From contig JAHLJT010000631.1 in NCBI GenBank assembly GCA_031308135.1, positions 170,737,112 to 170,801,111 of the forward strand: DNA of 64,000 nt, given 5' to 3'. This DNA comes from Acheta domesticus (Eukaryota; Arthropoda; Insecta; Orthoptera; Gryllidae). Both the position numbers and the translations under genes were made by a program. This document shows, piece by piece, positions 44,376 to 55,716 of the stretch; the first letter of the stretch is position 1, and every line of letters begins with the position of its first letter. The notes below the pieces were generated by a model. It saw nothing but the letters and a program-made list of their open reading frames with translations. It made no database searches and was not told the DNA's origin.

Positions 44376-45435
44376 TAATTATTATTATTATTATAATTAT
44401 GACGACTTTTTCACTTCTCCCTCGAGGGGGGAAACCATTTACCTGCCGTAGTCCCTTCGGCTAGGCTCACTCGTACGGCTCCGCCCAGCAAGCACGGGCA
44501 CTGTTGGTGGATTTTGCTAGTTTAATCAAGTTCTTCTCCTGAGAATTTTCTTACTAAATGACATGTGTCCAGAATTAGAGATTTTTGCATTGTCATCAGC
44601 AGTTTTCCGGCTCCTAATGTCTTGAGTTGACGCTTTGTCGATTTTAACACTACTCCAGAATTTGAAATTACTCTAGGTTGAATGGTGACCTTTTTTACCT
44701 TCCAGAGATTCTTTATCTTATCTGCCAAATCTTTATATTTACTTATCTTTGTAGAAGTAATACTATGAGTGAGAGGAATGGCAGTATCAATAATATGCAC
44801 CTCTTGTCTACTTTTGTCCAAGAACAAGATGTCAGGGCGGTTGGCTGGGACAGTAACACCAGTTCTTATTTCTCTGTCACAGTATAGACTCATATTTTGG
44901 TTGTCAATAACACTCAAAGGTTTGTGTTGGCATTTAAAATAAGGGACTTTCATTGTTTCCTATTAAGTGTTGAAGAAGGATTTTCGCCACATTGTTATGT
45001 CTCTTAGTGTATTCTGTGCTTGCAAGAGGTTGACGTGATCCAATTATATGTTCTATGGTTCTGATGAGTTTTTACATTTCCTACATTTGTCATCTATGCT
45101 TGCTTCATTTGGACATTCTTTCGATAGTTTCTTGTTGGTATAACCCTGTCTTGAAACGCCATTGTCTCGCCAAATAAGTTTCCTTTCCTAATCCATAAGT
45201 GTGTTGACTCCTGGTCAACATTCTCGTTCTCCAGTTGTTTGGCATACGTTCCATGCAATTCTTTTGATTTCCAATCTGTCTTCTGGTTCTCAATTGATTT
45301 ACACTGCAAGGTGAAATTCTTATTTGCGAGATGCAAGGGTGTTGCATTCACATCGGCTTTACAGATAACTCGAAACATATCGAGATATGCCTGTTTGCTA
45401 TGACAGTATTGTCTCAGGTTATTAATTTGTTTGTT
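44376..45435 (-). pseudogene. Decayed R4/Dong-like LINE, 3' half (zinc knuckle and restriction-like endonuclease)
   Basis: The 143-codon reading frame at 44522-44953 contains RPDILFLDKSRQEVHIID followed by KYKDLADKIKNLW and RVISNSGVV. This is the PD-(D/E)XK restriction-like endonuclease domain found at the C-terminus of R2/R4-type LINEs. Upstream (45094-45378) a second frame ends in a region with a CRKC-type zinc knuckle, again as in R2/R4 elements; frameshifts and stops separate the two. The reverse transcriptase is missing. The 3' end runs into (ATT)n at 44376-44400 and the 5' end into TAA-type repeats at 45435, which fits Dong's known TAA-repeat target preference. Confidence 0.75.
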
Positions 45436-45577
45436 AAATTATTATTATTAATATTATTATTATTAATATTATTATTATTAATATTATTATTATTAATATT
45501 ATTATTATTAATATTATTATTATTAATATTATTATTATTAATATTATTATTATTAATATTATTATTATTATATATTA
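45436..45577. repeat. (ATTATTATTATTAAT)n 15-bp repeat
   Basis: About nine copies of a 15-bp higher-order unit of ATT. ORFs of Leu/Ile or Asn/Ile here are artefacts. Confidence 0.95.
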
Positions 45578-45589
45578 GTATTATTTGGG

Positions 45590-45880
45590 TACCAGCCATT
45601 TCTGACCACCCCATACGATCTCTTCCGAGGCCCAGTCTTTCTTCCCCGGAGAGAGATTAACGTGTGTACCGATCAGCTTTGCGGCTGTATCCCTTAGTAA
45701 GACAGAAGGCTTTTAAGCCTTGATTATGAATTATGAGCGATAGGATGACGATAAAAGCCGATCGTGGCCTTTTCGAACCATCGATAGCATTCGTCTGCAT
45801 GACCGAAGGAAACACGGGGCTCGGGGATCCCGACTGCGAAGTGAGTGCGCTACGCCCCTGAGCCACTTCGCTTGATTTAT
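45590..45880 (-). mobile_element. SINE-like element between TAA repeats
   Basis: On the minus strand the right end reads AGTGGCTCAGGGGCGTAGCG with a downstream CAGTCGGGATCCCCGAGCCC, a tRNA-like A/B-box arrangement. The body extends to about 45590. Flanked by ATT-rich repeats on both sides. Confidence 0.45.
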
Positions 45881-45883
45881 TTT

Positions 45884-45893
45884 ATTAATATTA

Positions 45894-45948
<55 letters not shown>
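45884..45948. repeat. (ATT)n microsatellite
   Basis: About twenty ATT units followed by a few AGT units. Confidence 0.97.
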
Positions 45949-45950
<2 letters not shown>

Positions 45951-46719
45951 GTAGTAGTAGTAATACCACAAGAGAATATGTAGATGAATTAATTTTTAAT
46001 TATTGTTCGTATTATACGTACCAAAAATGTATGACCAGAAGAGGAAATGCGAGCCATTTTACCTTTTATATTCAGCCTAGTATTTGTCATTATGGAAGGT
46101 TAAACAGTTAACTTATAATTATTTTGTGAGGAGTCCGCACATGAAACGACTTCTCTATCGCTAAACCATTGCACAAGTTGCACCTGACATTCGACGAACA
46201 CCAAGAACATGCGAGTAGTGCCTGCGAAAGGTCTCGATATCGTAATCCTTCCCACCAATACGTGTGCTTTGCATTCTCCATTTGTCCTTCAGTGACTGCG
46301 TTAAGATTCGAAGACAATAAAATTACTTGAATATTTACATTCAATAGAATATGTAGCCTGTTGTTTGTCGATAGTTAATATAATTACGTTTCACGACAGT
46401 TTGTTCGATTTACAAAATAGAAATCATTTTCTGTTAATTGGTTTACAATATCGTAGAACTTCAAATACTGGTATAATTAAAATGACAAATGGTATCTGTG
46501 TTTATGATCAACAAGTACACAGTATTTATTGTCGGGAGTAAACAAAGGCCACGGAGAAACATATACGTAACATTAATTACAAAGATCACACAGGTTTTCA
46601 TCAAATACTAGGTTCCCTTTGTGCAATTCCATTATTCCCGCTTCTCCCTCAACATTTATCACATGATCCTTTCACACAATTTGCCGGTCGCTGGCTTTCC
46701 TCTGGCTGTACCAAAGAGC
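45949..46719. other. Intergenic region
   Basis: AT-rich; nothing recognised. Confidence 0.6.
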
Positions 46720-47040
46720 GCGGGTGGCTAGGCGGGGGGGGGGGGCGCCGGTGAAACAGGTTGCGAGCGACGTGCGGCGGTTCCGGCCCAGCGGCGCCAC
46801 TACAAAGAGTGCTCCTCCGGCGGCCGCTGCCGGATTCCAGCAGCGCGCGCGCGCGTGGCCGCCCCGCCGCGCCAGCGAGCGCGCCCGTGCCGCCCGTGCC
46901 GGCCCGCGCCGCGCCGCGCCGCGCCACGCCGTGCCCCGCTCCCGCACAAACGACGCGGCGCGGCGGCGCGCCGATAAAAGCGGCCACGGCAACGCGGCGC
47001 CTGCGGTGGTGCCAATGACGTCAGCCGTGGGCGACGGCGG
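46720..47040. promoter_or_regulatory. CpG island with G12 run and GCCGC pentamers
   Basis: Strong CpG density with a 12-G run near 46734, GCGCGCGCGC at about 46843 and a GCCGC pentamer tract at about 46905-46930. A candidate promoter. Long ORFs on both strands are compositional. Confidence 0.4.
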
Positions 47041-47074
47041 CCACGGTGATAGTGGTGATACAAAAGGAGGAAGA

Positions 47075-47400
47075 GGTGGTGGTGGTGGTGGTGGTGGTGG
47101 TGGTGGTGGTGGTGGTGGTGGTGGAGGAGGAGGAGGTGCTGGTGGTAGAGAAAGGAGGAGAAGGTGGTGGAGGTGGTAGAGAAAGGAGGAGGAGGTTGTG
47201 GTGGTGGTGGTGCTCAAGGTGAAAATAATCATGGCGCCCACCCTCCTCTCCGCTTATCCACGCTGAAGGTGGTGGCAGAGGTGATGGCAACGGTGGCGGT
47301 GTTGGTGGTAACGATGGTGGGAGCTCTGATAACGGTGGTGGTGGCGGTGGCAGTGGTAGTGGCAGTGGCGGTGGCGGCAGTGTCAGTGTCAGTAGATATG
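47075..47400. repeat. (GGT)n / (GGA)n trinucleotide tract
   Basis: A long GGT run, GGA, then GGT/GGC variants. The strand is G-rich enough to form G-quadruplexes. ORFs of poly-Gly, poly-Val, poly-Pro and poly-Thr here are shadows. Confidence 0.95.
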
Positions 47401-48539
47401 GTAGAAATGATGGTTGCGGTAACACTTCACATTATTGTTTGTTTGTGATGTTTTGTCGGATTGTGATGATGGGAGTGATGGCCGTGGTGGAAGTTCAGAC
47501 CGTAGTTACAGGCGTTTCGGAGATGAAAAGAACAACAAAAGCTGTTGATCAGGACTGTGCAGTTGAGATAACGCGTGGAAAAGGGCAAAGCAGTGAAAGT
47601 AGTATTATGTTTACAGGAAGGATAGGAAGCAAGGTAAGTCTGTTACGTTACCTAAACGACAATAAAAGATTGCGACTACGTTTCAGATAAAATGTATATT
47701 ATCTAGAGTCGTTACATGATGAGAGCTTCATACAAATCCGTACGTAGTATTCGAGTAACTTCAATCGGAATCCGATACTCACTGATACCAATCCTTCCCG
47801 TCCACCAATCGAGGCACATGAGATGTCATTCAACGCGTTTCGGTCTCCTGATGGCGAACTGATGATTAGTTTGTGGGTTCGTCCAAAGATCCTGAGAGAT
47901 TTCCAAGAAACGTGTTTTACGTTTTTAGCGTTGCGATTAACCGGTGGCTGCACGAACCACTGGTCCTAGCGGCTTAACCTCAGAAAATGCGGCAACCAGC
48001 TGTGATGACAACTAAATGTGAGGTCAATGAGGCGAAGAACGACACGGATCACTATTGCTGTATTGTTCGGACGTTTGTATCACTCATACTCAGACGCCAC
48101 TGTTTACAGTATGCAGTTTAGGGCTTGGATCACTCGGAAGGAAAAAGTTCATAGTCAGCATTGCTACCCTGTATGGTAATTATCGTTTTATAATTTTGAT
48201 GTATGTAGCATATACGATAGTAGAATACTCCCATTTTGTAGGATATTTCGACTGCAAAATTATATTATAATATAAATCTATAAGAATGGAATGCTCTGTT
48301 GTAGAATAGGAGCTTGTAAATATACAAATTCTTTAATAGGCCGCCTGATAACACACTGAAAGAGACGTGTTCTGAGAATATACTCTTCAGAACGATTCTT
48401 CTGGGAGCGTTCCGATTACGTTCTCTGACACCGTATTTTGGGATGGATAGTGTCTGTAGCCCGAAATAATATCCAACAGGAAGAGTAATGTCTCCCTTTT
48501 AAACATTTTCCACCCGACTGCCGGTTAGGAGCGCATATT
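47401..48539. other. Intergenic region
   Basis: No gene or repeat family identified. Confidence 0.5.
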
Positions 48540-48690
48540 CGACCGTACATTAGACATCAACACACTGATCCTCTGTTCTGGGATCAACAGAACGCAAGAA
48601 CTCGAACCCGCGACCTTCGGACTGACGCGCTAAGTCGATACTTGCTCTTATCCGCCTCGGCCATCCAGGTCTGCTTTGCATTTACGCACT
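48540..48690 (-). mobile_element. tRNA-like SINE head
   Basis: On the minus strand TGGCCGAGGCGGATAAGAGC (A-box-like) is followed by GCGGGTTCGAGTTCTTG (B-box-like), about the spacing of a class II tRNA. The acceptor arm does not pair, so this is read as a tRNA-derived repeat rather than a functional tRNA. Confidence 0.5.
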
Positions 48691-49089
48691 ACGTCCGAAG
48701 ATGAAAAAAAAACAACAGTAGTGTGAAGTAATGATATAGATAACCAAGATATGCCCACGAGTATCACTCTGAGATTATGCTAGTGTGACGTACTGGACAT
48801 GAAAAGCACAGACGACAGATTCTGAATAGTATGTACAGTATATTTACAATAATAATTTACAAGATAATGTTACAAAATTGAAAACCTTAGGCAACCTTTC
48901 TATTCTCTAAGCCGCGAAACCCCGCGACCGTCCCTAGGCTTAGCCCAGTGCCTCTGCTCGAGAGCATGAGAAGCTGCGCGAAGTGCGAGCTGTCGGACAT
49001 AAAGTCCCCGTAACTAGAATGTTACATGGCCGGATGCCAAAACGTGCAAGGTTGCACGGAGATACCTCACGTCTTTCGACTCACTAGCG

Positions 49090-49205
49090 TATCCCGCGAG
49101 CGCATGTCGGCGCCGCAATAAATACCCCCCGGCTCGTCCCCCACTCTACCAGCGGCGGGCGTCATTCGGCTCGCAAGCCAGCCCTCAGCAGAGAGCAACC
49201 GTCAT
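49090..49205 (+). promoter_or_regulatory. Possible TATA-type promoter or LTR edge
   Basis: AATAAATA near 49117 in a GC-rich stretch precedes TCATTC (arthropod initiator consensus TCAKTY) at 49162. The spacing of about 44 bp is longer than usual. The following ATG at 49204 does not lead a long ORF. Could be a solo LTR. Confidence 0.25.
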
Positions 49206-50017
49206 GAATGGACTCGCGCTCAGGCACGCCCTGTTGTCCAGGTTATTTTGAGGCTGGGATTTTCCTGCCCGGCGCGCGCCGGCGAGGCGCCGCCGCATTC
49301 CAACCCCCATCCCCCATCCGGCTTAAGACCGGGCTTTCCAGCGAAACGGCACGTGCGCCACCTCGCGACGCTACACTAGTATGTAAGGATTCAGATGCAA
49401 ACACTAAATGGAATCCACAGCGTTTGTTGAGGAAAACGAAGTTTTTGTGTGTAATCAGGGATAAAAATAAGAATTTTAATAAAAAGGAGAGGAGGAGAAA
49501 GAAATAAGAAAGGGAAGGAAGAATTAAGAGAAGGAGAAGGTAAAGGAGGAGAAATAGGAATATGTCGAGTAGAAGAAAACGAAATAGTTTCACCTTCATA
49601 GCGAAAAAGATATTCAAAGACTATCCTCTCACGTTGACGACCCATTATCTCGTCGTACATTGATATAGTGGCAAAAGTCATTAAGTGGCAAATGTAAGAA
49701 ATACAACATGGTTTTACGTAAATATGCATACTCACGTAGACATGACGCCACAGGCAATATCTGTGAATATAATAAGTCATACACGAAGGTCACCCTCATG
49801 TCCGTCGTAAATGCCAAGAAGATGATGCCTACGTTGGTCAATAACAATGAACGCGGAAAAGACACCATAAAGTTTATTTATTAGTCGTTTATTTCGAAGC
49901 TACAAACTTAGTCTTTTACTCTGTATTCCAGATATCTAAGACCGTCTTCAAGCTACTTTTGCTACCAGAGTCTATTTTCTAAATGTATTCTTCACTTAAC
50001 TAAAAAATGACAATTTT
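49206..50017. other. Intergenic region
   Basis: A GC-rich 5' part and a purine-rich stretch near 49480-49560. No gene recognised. Confidence 0.5.
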
Positions 50018-50545
50018 CACTTTCTTGCTAGCCGCAACGCAGTAGAAAGTTAGGTAATGCTGTGCGAAAAAAAAGTCGAATTTTGTACAGAAAATCTCTT
50101 ATTACAGGGGACTGGCAACAAAAAACTGGATAAATCCAGAATTTAATAATTTTTAGATAAATTCAAAAAAAGAATCCTCTAAAAATTGGTGTAGCCAGAA
50201 TGCATGTTTTGGTGGGTCCTTGGAACCGAAAAAATCGATTGATGGCTAATCGTCTCTTCGTCTTTTTCTCCAAAATTGATACTCCTCAACCGATCTGGCT
50301 GGTGACGCGGTCCTTTGAATTTAAAACCGATATTTTTAATTTTGGAGGTACTTTACAAGAAGCCCCTGAGACACTTTCAAAATTAAAAAAGGGCTCCATC
50401 GATTTTGATTATATTTGTTGTTGGATAGTCTGAAGGACGTTTTAGAAAATGGTGCAGGTTTCATGTTGGTCAAAAACTCTGATTTTTTGAAAAATTGAAA
50501 AAAAAATTGATTTTTTCGGCGTCTTCCTACAATGACATCTATGAA
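50018..50545 (+). repeat. Hairpin-headed repeat family, diverged copy
   Basis: It begins ACTTTCTTGC with a GAAAGT inverse arm, then TAATGCTGTGCG, CCAGAATGCATG and CGTCTTCCTAC. The order is the same as copies 1 and 2 but the sequence is much diverged. The arm bases differ from copy 1 (ACTTTCCC/GGGAAAGT) yet still pair. Confidence 0.65.
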
Positions 50546-51029
50546 GATACAAATATTTTTCTAAATGAAATGTGTTCATCAAAACAGATCTTCAAACAAG
50601 GTCATGTTGAATTTTTATTTTTATTCATTTATCGTATGGTTGCGTTCCGGGAAGGCCTTTATGTTAAGAAATTACAATGATGATATGAGTAGTGAGCAGG
50701 CAGATAGAAAAGGTTGTAGAATGAGAGAGAGAGAGAGAGCAGAGAATGCGGGAAAACCCCAAGGAAACCTGGCTCAAAGACCGTCGTCTCCCACAAATTC
50801 CATTTGAATCGGTTCGATTCCATTTGATCGAACCCTTGATCAGCAATGGAAAGTGTTCAGTCTCAACGCCACACCGCAGGTCGCCTTTGAGACTCATCTT
50901 GTGTAACAATGACGCTGCACCAACAATACAATGGAGGGGTATTATGAAGGCGGCGCGAACGCGGCATATTTTGGCCGACTGAGCGATGTTTCCGGGGCAC
51001 GTCAATAGCTATGGTCATTAGTCCCGTTA

Positions 51030-51200
51030 GTGTAGTGAAAGTTTAATCTCGGAAGGGGGCTGTGTTTCTCCACCGATGGTTAGTGAGATTCGGCGTCGAC
51101 CTATCCTAGGGTGGGTTGCGGGGAATTTCGCCTTCCAGGAATCTCTGCCAGCGGAGCCCCACCCCGCGAGAGGCTCTAAGCTCCCGACCGATCTCCCGAC
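51030..51200 (-). mobile_element. SINE copy E (tail portion)
   Basis: TTCGGCGTCGACC, GGGGAATTTC and CTCTAAGCTCCCGACC match the tail of the SINE at 51590-51680. The head is missing; an AAT microsatellite follows at 51203-51242. Confidence 0.6.
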
Positions 51201-51202
51201 AA

Positions 51203-51209
51203 AATAACA

Positions 51210-51241
<32 letters not shown>

Positions 51242-51242
51242 T
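51203..51242. repeat. (AAT)n microsatellite
   Basis: About eleven AAT units. Confidence 0.95.
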
Positions 51243-51589
51243 TTATTTTCTGCTAATGAGCTTTTTCTTGGTGACAGTGTTATAACAAAACATACAGAGA
51301 CAAAGTCAAAGACAAGTTAAGAAGACATTGCAGGAAATATACAACTTCTAATTAATAAATATTGGCATCACACACATTTCCTAGAAGGGTAAGGTGGTAA
51401 GGTAGTTGAGTGCTTATAAGTGTTGGGGAGAGAGGAAGAATGATCGCATGTGGTCCGTGATCCTTTTGTTAGGATATTGCTCCAGAGTGATTGATTGATT
51501 GATTCGGAACGCGTCAACTTCTGAGGTCATTATTTCTGTAAGTGTAGTACGTGTTTCTTCATAGGAAGGTGGCGGTGATCTTTCCCCGC

Positions 51590-52003
51590 TGAATGGCAAA
51601 ATCCGGCGCCGACTTACCGTCGACTAGTGGGGTTTCCCCAACCAGAGGGGCCACCGCCCCACCCGGGACAAGCTCTAAGCTCCCGACTGGTGATAGTGTA
51701 GTGTATGTCAATGTGTGTGTAAGGGGTAAGGATAAGACATGGAAGGGGAAGGAAAGATCGCGCGCGGTTCGTGGTCCGTTTGTTAGGGTACTGCTCCAGC
51801 ATTCGCCTGGTGTTGATCGGAGAAACCACGGAAAACTACCGATCAGAGCAGCCGGCCGCTAGAATTCTCCTCCAGACAGCGACTGAATTCGACCTAGCTA
51901 ACAAGCTAGTGTCGAAAATCCTGCCGCCGTCGGGACGCGAACCTAGGACCTCCCGGTCAAAGGGACTGCAGTGACATCAGTTGATGAACTGAGCCATCTC
52001 TCC
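51590..52003 (-). mobile_element. tRNA-derived SINE copy B
   Basis: The most complete copy. On the minus strand the head reads GATGGCTCAGTTCATCAAC (A box) then GTCCTAGGTTCGCGTCCC (B box), followed by the body shared with copies A, C and D, and a tail ending GGCGCCGG. Confidence 0.8.
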
Positions 52004-52221
52004 CGGTATATTTCTCCAGCATTCGCCTGATATTTATTGGAGGAATCACGGAAAGCATACCGATACGAAACCGGCTATCGCTAGAATTCTCGTCTGCAGA
52101 GCGGCTGAATTCGATCTAGCTATGTAGCTGACGTCGAGGCTCCGCCACCATCGGGAGTCGATCGCTAGGACCTCCAGATCAGAGTCACTGCAGCGGCAAC
52201 CGCTCTGAGCTACCTCAGCCG
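52004..52221 (-). mobile_element. tRNA-derived SINE copy C, abutting copy B
   Basis: Tandem with B and in the same orientation: head GAGGTAGCTCAGAGCGG, then the shared GAATTC and GGCGGAGCC segments. The 5' body is truncated at its junction with B. Confidence 0.75.
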
Positions 52222-52465
52222 GCGCGGCACGTCGCCTCGCGCGAAAGGGCGGCTGCTGCGCGGTGCGTGGCGGGCGCGCGCGAAAGTGGCGGCGCGCGCA
52301 GGAATGCAGCCGTTCCCGTTCACCCGCGTCCTCGCGCAGGTGCAGTGCGCAGCCCCGACGCGCAGCCAGTGCCGTTCGGGGCCGGAAGCGCTCGCCTCTG
52401 CGGCCAGCGGCCGCCGCTGCTCGTCCTTGCGGCCCATAGCCGCGATCGCGATCCGGTGAAAGGGG
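52222..52465. promoter_or_regulatory. CpG-rich block adjoining the SINE tandem
   Basis: Dense CpG without a credible ORF. A candidate island promoter. Confidence 0.3.
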
Positions 52466-52496
52466 CGGGCGAGATTGCAAGAATGTAATTATCCCA

Positions 52497-52898
52497 GGTA
52501 ATACCACGAGTGCTGTGGAAATTATATATAAATCTGAGAATTTATCGAAATTGTCGATTTATCTGAGAATTTCCAAAGCATGAGTGGTATTTAATAGGAC
52601 TATTCTACAAATGAAATTATGTCCAAAAGAGTCCCAGAATGCGCAAATATTGAAAATAACTCAAAGCTATGTTAAAATCCAAGAGGTTACGTTATAGTAC
52701 ATACACGGTTTATTGGACGACATAGCGATGCGTACTGCCTCCTAAGATAGATGAGTCACTGTTTATGATTGGTCATTACGGAGAAGCGGTAAAAAAAAAT
52801 GGATAAATGCGATAAACTTTTTTAGATAACCGCTCTGATTGGGGCATTTTGTATGCATAGTTAAACACTATTGGTTTTAATTTCACGAGTGGAATAAT
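52497..52898 (-). repeat. 400-bp interspersed repeat, copy 1
   Basis: Its reverse complement aligns along its length with 55302-55716. Shared blocks include CCACTCGTGAAATTAAAACC, GACTCATCTATCTTAG, AACATAGCTTT, AGTTATTTTCAATATTTG and GCTTTGGAAATTCTCAGAT. Ends contain CCACTCGTG-like inverted motifs. No ORF. Confidence 0.85.
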
Positions 52899-53185
52899 CA
52901 ATAAAACAATTCAAAAACAATTATATCCCTACGAAAAGTGAAGTCCAAACCCTTATCGTTCCTTGTAATGCAAGTTGATTCCCGTCCTCGCGAGATCTGT
53001 GAACAATAGCGATGAACGAGTGACAGGAATGAGAGGAATCAGTTTCGTAGTTCAAATGAAAGTGGAACGTTTTAATTAATAAAAAACGTATTTTGGAATA
53101 AAATACTTTGGAAAGTTATGCGCTGGACAGACTCAATAATGTTTTCTGTTAATCGCGTACACCGAAGGCCGGAGCCGAAGCGCGA

Positions 53186-53295
53186 GCGATGCACGGAGTT
53201 GACTCGCGTAGCAAAGCGTCAACTCCGCCGTAAAATGCCGCTCGGGATATAAATGCGAGACCATTCCGCTCGCGGAGTAGATTGTCGTTAGCCAC
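53186..53295 (+). promoter_or_regulatory. Possible core promoter with palindrome and TATA box
   Basis: A 9-bp inverted repeat GGAGTTGAC/GTCAACTCC (53195-53226) is followed by TATAAA at 53248 within GC-rich sequence. No downstream gene is identified; it could belong to an LTR. Confidence 0.25.
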
Positions 53296-54390
53296 GTTTA
53301 CGCGGAACTATGTTGACTCCTTCTTCACACCGGGTATGACAAGGGATAATAGTAGAATTCAATACTAATTGCTTTCTTTCTCTCCATTTACTTATTGTCT
53401 TTTTGTAATACCGTGTTTTTTTCAGCAGGGAAACTATATTAAAAGATATAGATTGCCTAATATTTTTCCTCGTATACATCTTTACTAGGCATGTTCGTGG
53501 AAGTAACATTTTCCTAGTTAGATTCCTTATGATCCAAACCGGAAGAAAACGAGACATGAATTCGACTCGAATCTGTGCTTATTGCTATAAATTGAAACAC
53601 CCTTTAAAATTTAATCGTTCTACAAATATATCTCTACAGTACAAAAGGGAATAAAAATTCACAAAGTTTTGCCGATATGTCCTTGTCATTTTAAAGGTAA
53701 GACAGTGGAAAAATCATTCCTTAAAATCCGATAAAACAGACGACAGTACGAAAATACTTTTTTAACATTTTCTTTTATGCAGCAATTAACTCTCTTTATT
53801 AGCTAGAGGTTGTGTTTTCAATTTCCTACGTAATTTGTAAAACAGTACTAAAGCGATTCAGACTGACAAGTGAAATACTGTCCACTGCCGTTTTATATTC
53901 TGAACCATATTTAAAACATTTTGTGTGTGTCCATAAAAATGTGGAGCATGCAAATCGTGGCAGATTTGACCTTCCCGTTCTTTATATTTCAGGCTTTTAT
54001 TGTTTATATATTTCATTTCTGTAGTTCGTTACATATTGACAGCGCATCAAGCGATGGATTAGAATCAAAATCGTAATATACGAGTACACCGCTGTTCGCA
54101 TGACACGATGAAATAAATCCTTCACCATATTTGAGGCGATAACTCAGCAGCTATACTAGCACAAAAAATCCGACCTAGAAATATTTCATAAAGAGGAGTA
54201 AATCAATTACATCTTACCGAATGATCACTGAATTGTACTGCGTGTTGAGTGCCAATACATTAAGAAAGCGCAGATAAAAGGGCTGTGTGTTCTCTGGGAA
54301 ATGGGGCGCAGCCTAATGAAAGGAAGAGCTGGTAATGAAGGCAATGCTCCGTGGCCAAGCGAAAGGATCCACGCCCTTTTCCTCAGGAAG
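53296..54390. other. Intergenic region
   Basis: AT-rich; nothing recognised. Confidence 0.6.
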
Positions 54391-54637
54391 CAGGGGCGGA
54401 CCGTGCCAATAATTTTGGAATGGGCCATAAGAGATTTTTGTTAAATAATAAACATATTTGTTATTATAATATATATTATTTTTGTATTGAACTATAAATT
54501 ATTTTTTAAATAATTACGTAATTCTAACATAAATATTTAAATCAATTTTTCCAAATAAAGAAAGGTAACAAACAAAAACTCTAGCTCTTTCGGGGAGGGG
54601 CAGGGCCCCTCTGCCCCCCCCTAGATCCGCCACCACT
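54391..54637. mobile_element. Small hAT-like inverted-repeat remnant
   Basis: The left end is CAGGGGCGGACC; the right end read inward is GTGGTGGCGGATCTAG, with a GGGGCC-rich sub-end and an AT-rich core. The termini resemble hAT ends, but no clear 8-bp target duplication was found. Confidence 0.4.
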
Positions 54638-55301
54638 AAGAAGGAGATCGCTAAACTTCTCCCTGCCATTCCCTTTCCCATAAAAACGTACCTCACACCA
54701 ACATTACAAATTCGAAATACAATAGAAATATTAGAATTAAAACATTGAAGTTTCGTAATAAGCCAATCGGTATTTCAATAATATAATTTACTACTTAAAT
54801 TTACGGTGATAAACAGTTTTCAAAATAACTGTTTAATTTTACACACACAAAATAAAACGCTCCTTAAAACGGATTTACAGTGTTAATTATAAAAATTGCA
54901 ATATGTTTTTAGTCTCTAGTAGCTTTTATTTTAACCAAGAATGGGTTCACAAAATGTGCAATTCAAATGCACATTTTGAAGAAGGAAAGAAAAAAAAAGA
55001 TACACTCTGCAACCAATTATATCACATTTTTAAAACAAAATGTACAAGAATGTGTATTATGTTAAATTCGTGTACATCTAAATAAACTCTTTTCATATTA
55101 ATTGAAACTTGGTTTCTACCTTATTCAAATACAACAGAGCGTGTCCGTCATTAAAAAATATTGTATAAAACAAAAATACTGTGATTGACGAAAATGTGGC
55201 AAATTGCATATCAATAAGTCAGAAACTTTTTTTATAATGTAAGATTGAATTGTATTTGCGTATACAGTAAAACTTTCTCAATGCGGAACGGGTTTAAAGT
55301 G

Positions 55302-55716
55302 ACTATTCCACTCGTGAAATTAAAACCATAGTGGTGAACTATACATACAAAAAGCCCCGATCAGGACGTTGTATCTCAAAAACTTTATCGCTTTCTCTAT
55401 CCGATTTTTCTTGCCGTTTCTCCCTATTGGCCAATCATCGACTGAGTCTCATCTATCTTAGAAGGCGGTATACATCGATCGCTATGTCGATGTCCAATCA
55501 ACCGCGTATGTACTGTAACATAACCTCACTCATTTTAACATAGCTTTCAGTTATTTTCAATATTTGATGCAGTTTGGAACTCGGATGTTATTTTATTCGT
55601 GGAATAGTCATTTTAAATACCACTCGTGCTTTGGAAATTCTCAGATGAATCCCCTTCTCGCTTCGCGAGTCGGGGATTTATCGACGTATCGACGGATTTA
55701 TCACGTGATATTACCT
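55302..55716 (+). repeat. 400-bp interspersed repeat, copy 2 (inverted relative to copy 1)
   Basis: See copy 1 at 52497-52898 for the shared blocks. The two copies are about 2.4 kb apart in opposite orientation, so a transcript across both could fold. Confidence 0.85.

Noticed and set aside
46672..47448. Several long Pro-, Thr-, Val- or Gly-rich ORFs
   Set aside because: They overlap the CpG island and GGT tract on both strands and have no domain or splice support.
48540..48690. Functional tRNA gene
   Set aside because: A and B boxes are recognisable but the acceptor stem does not pair, so a SINE head is more likely.
49243..49780. Leu/Phe-rich minus-strand ORFs of 124-129 codons
   Set aside because: Mostly the complement of a purine-rich tract; no homology-like motif seen.
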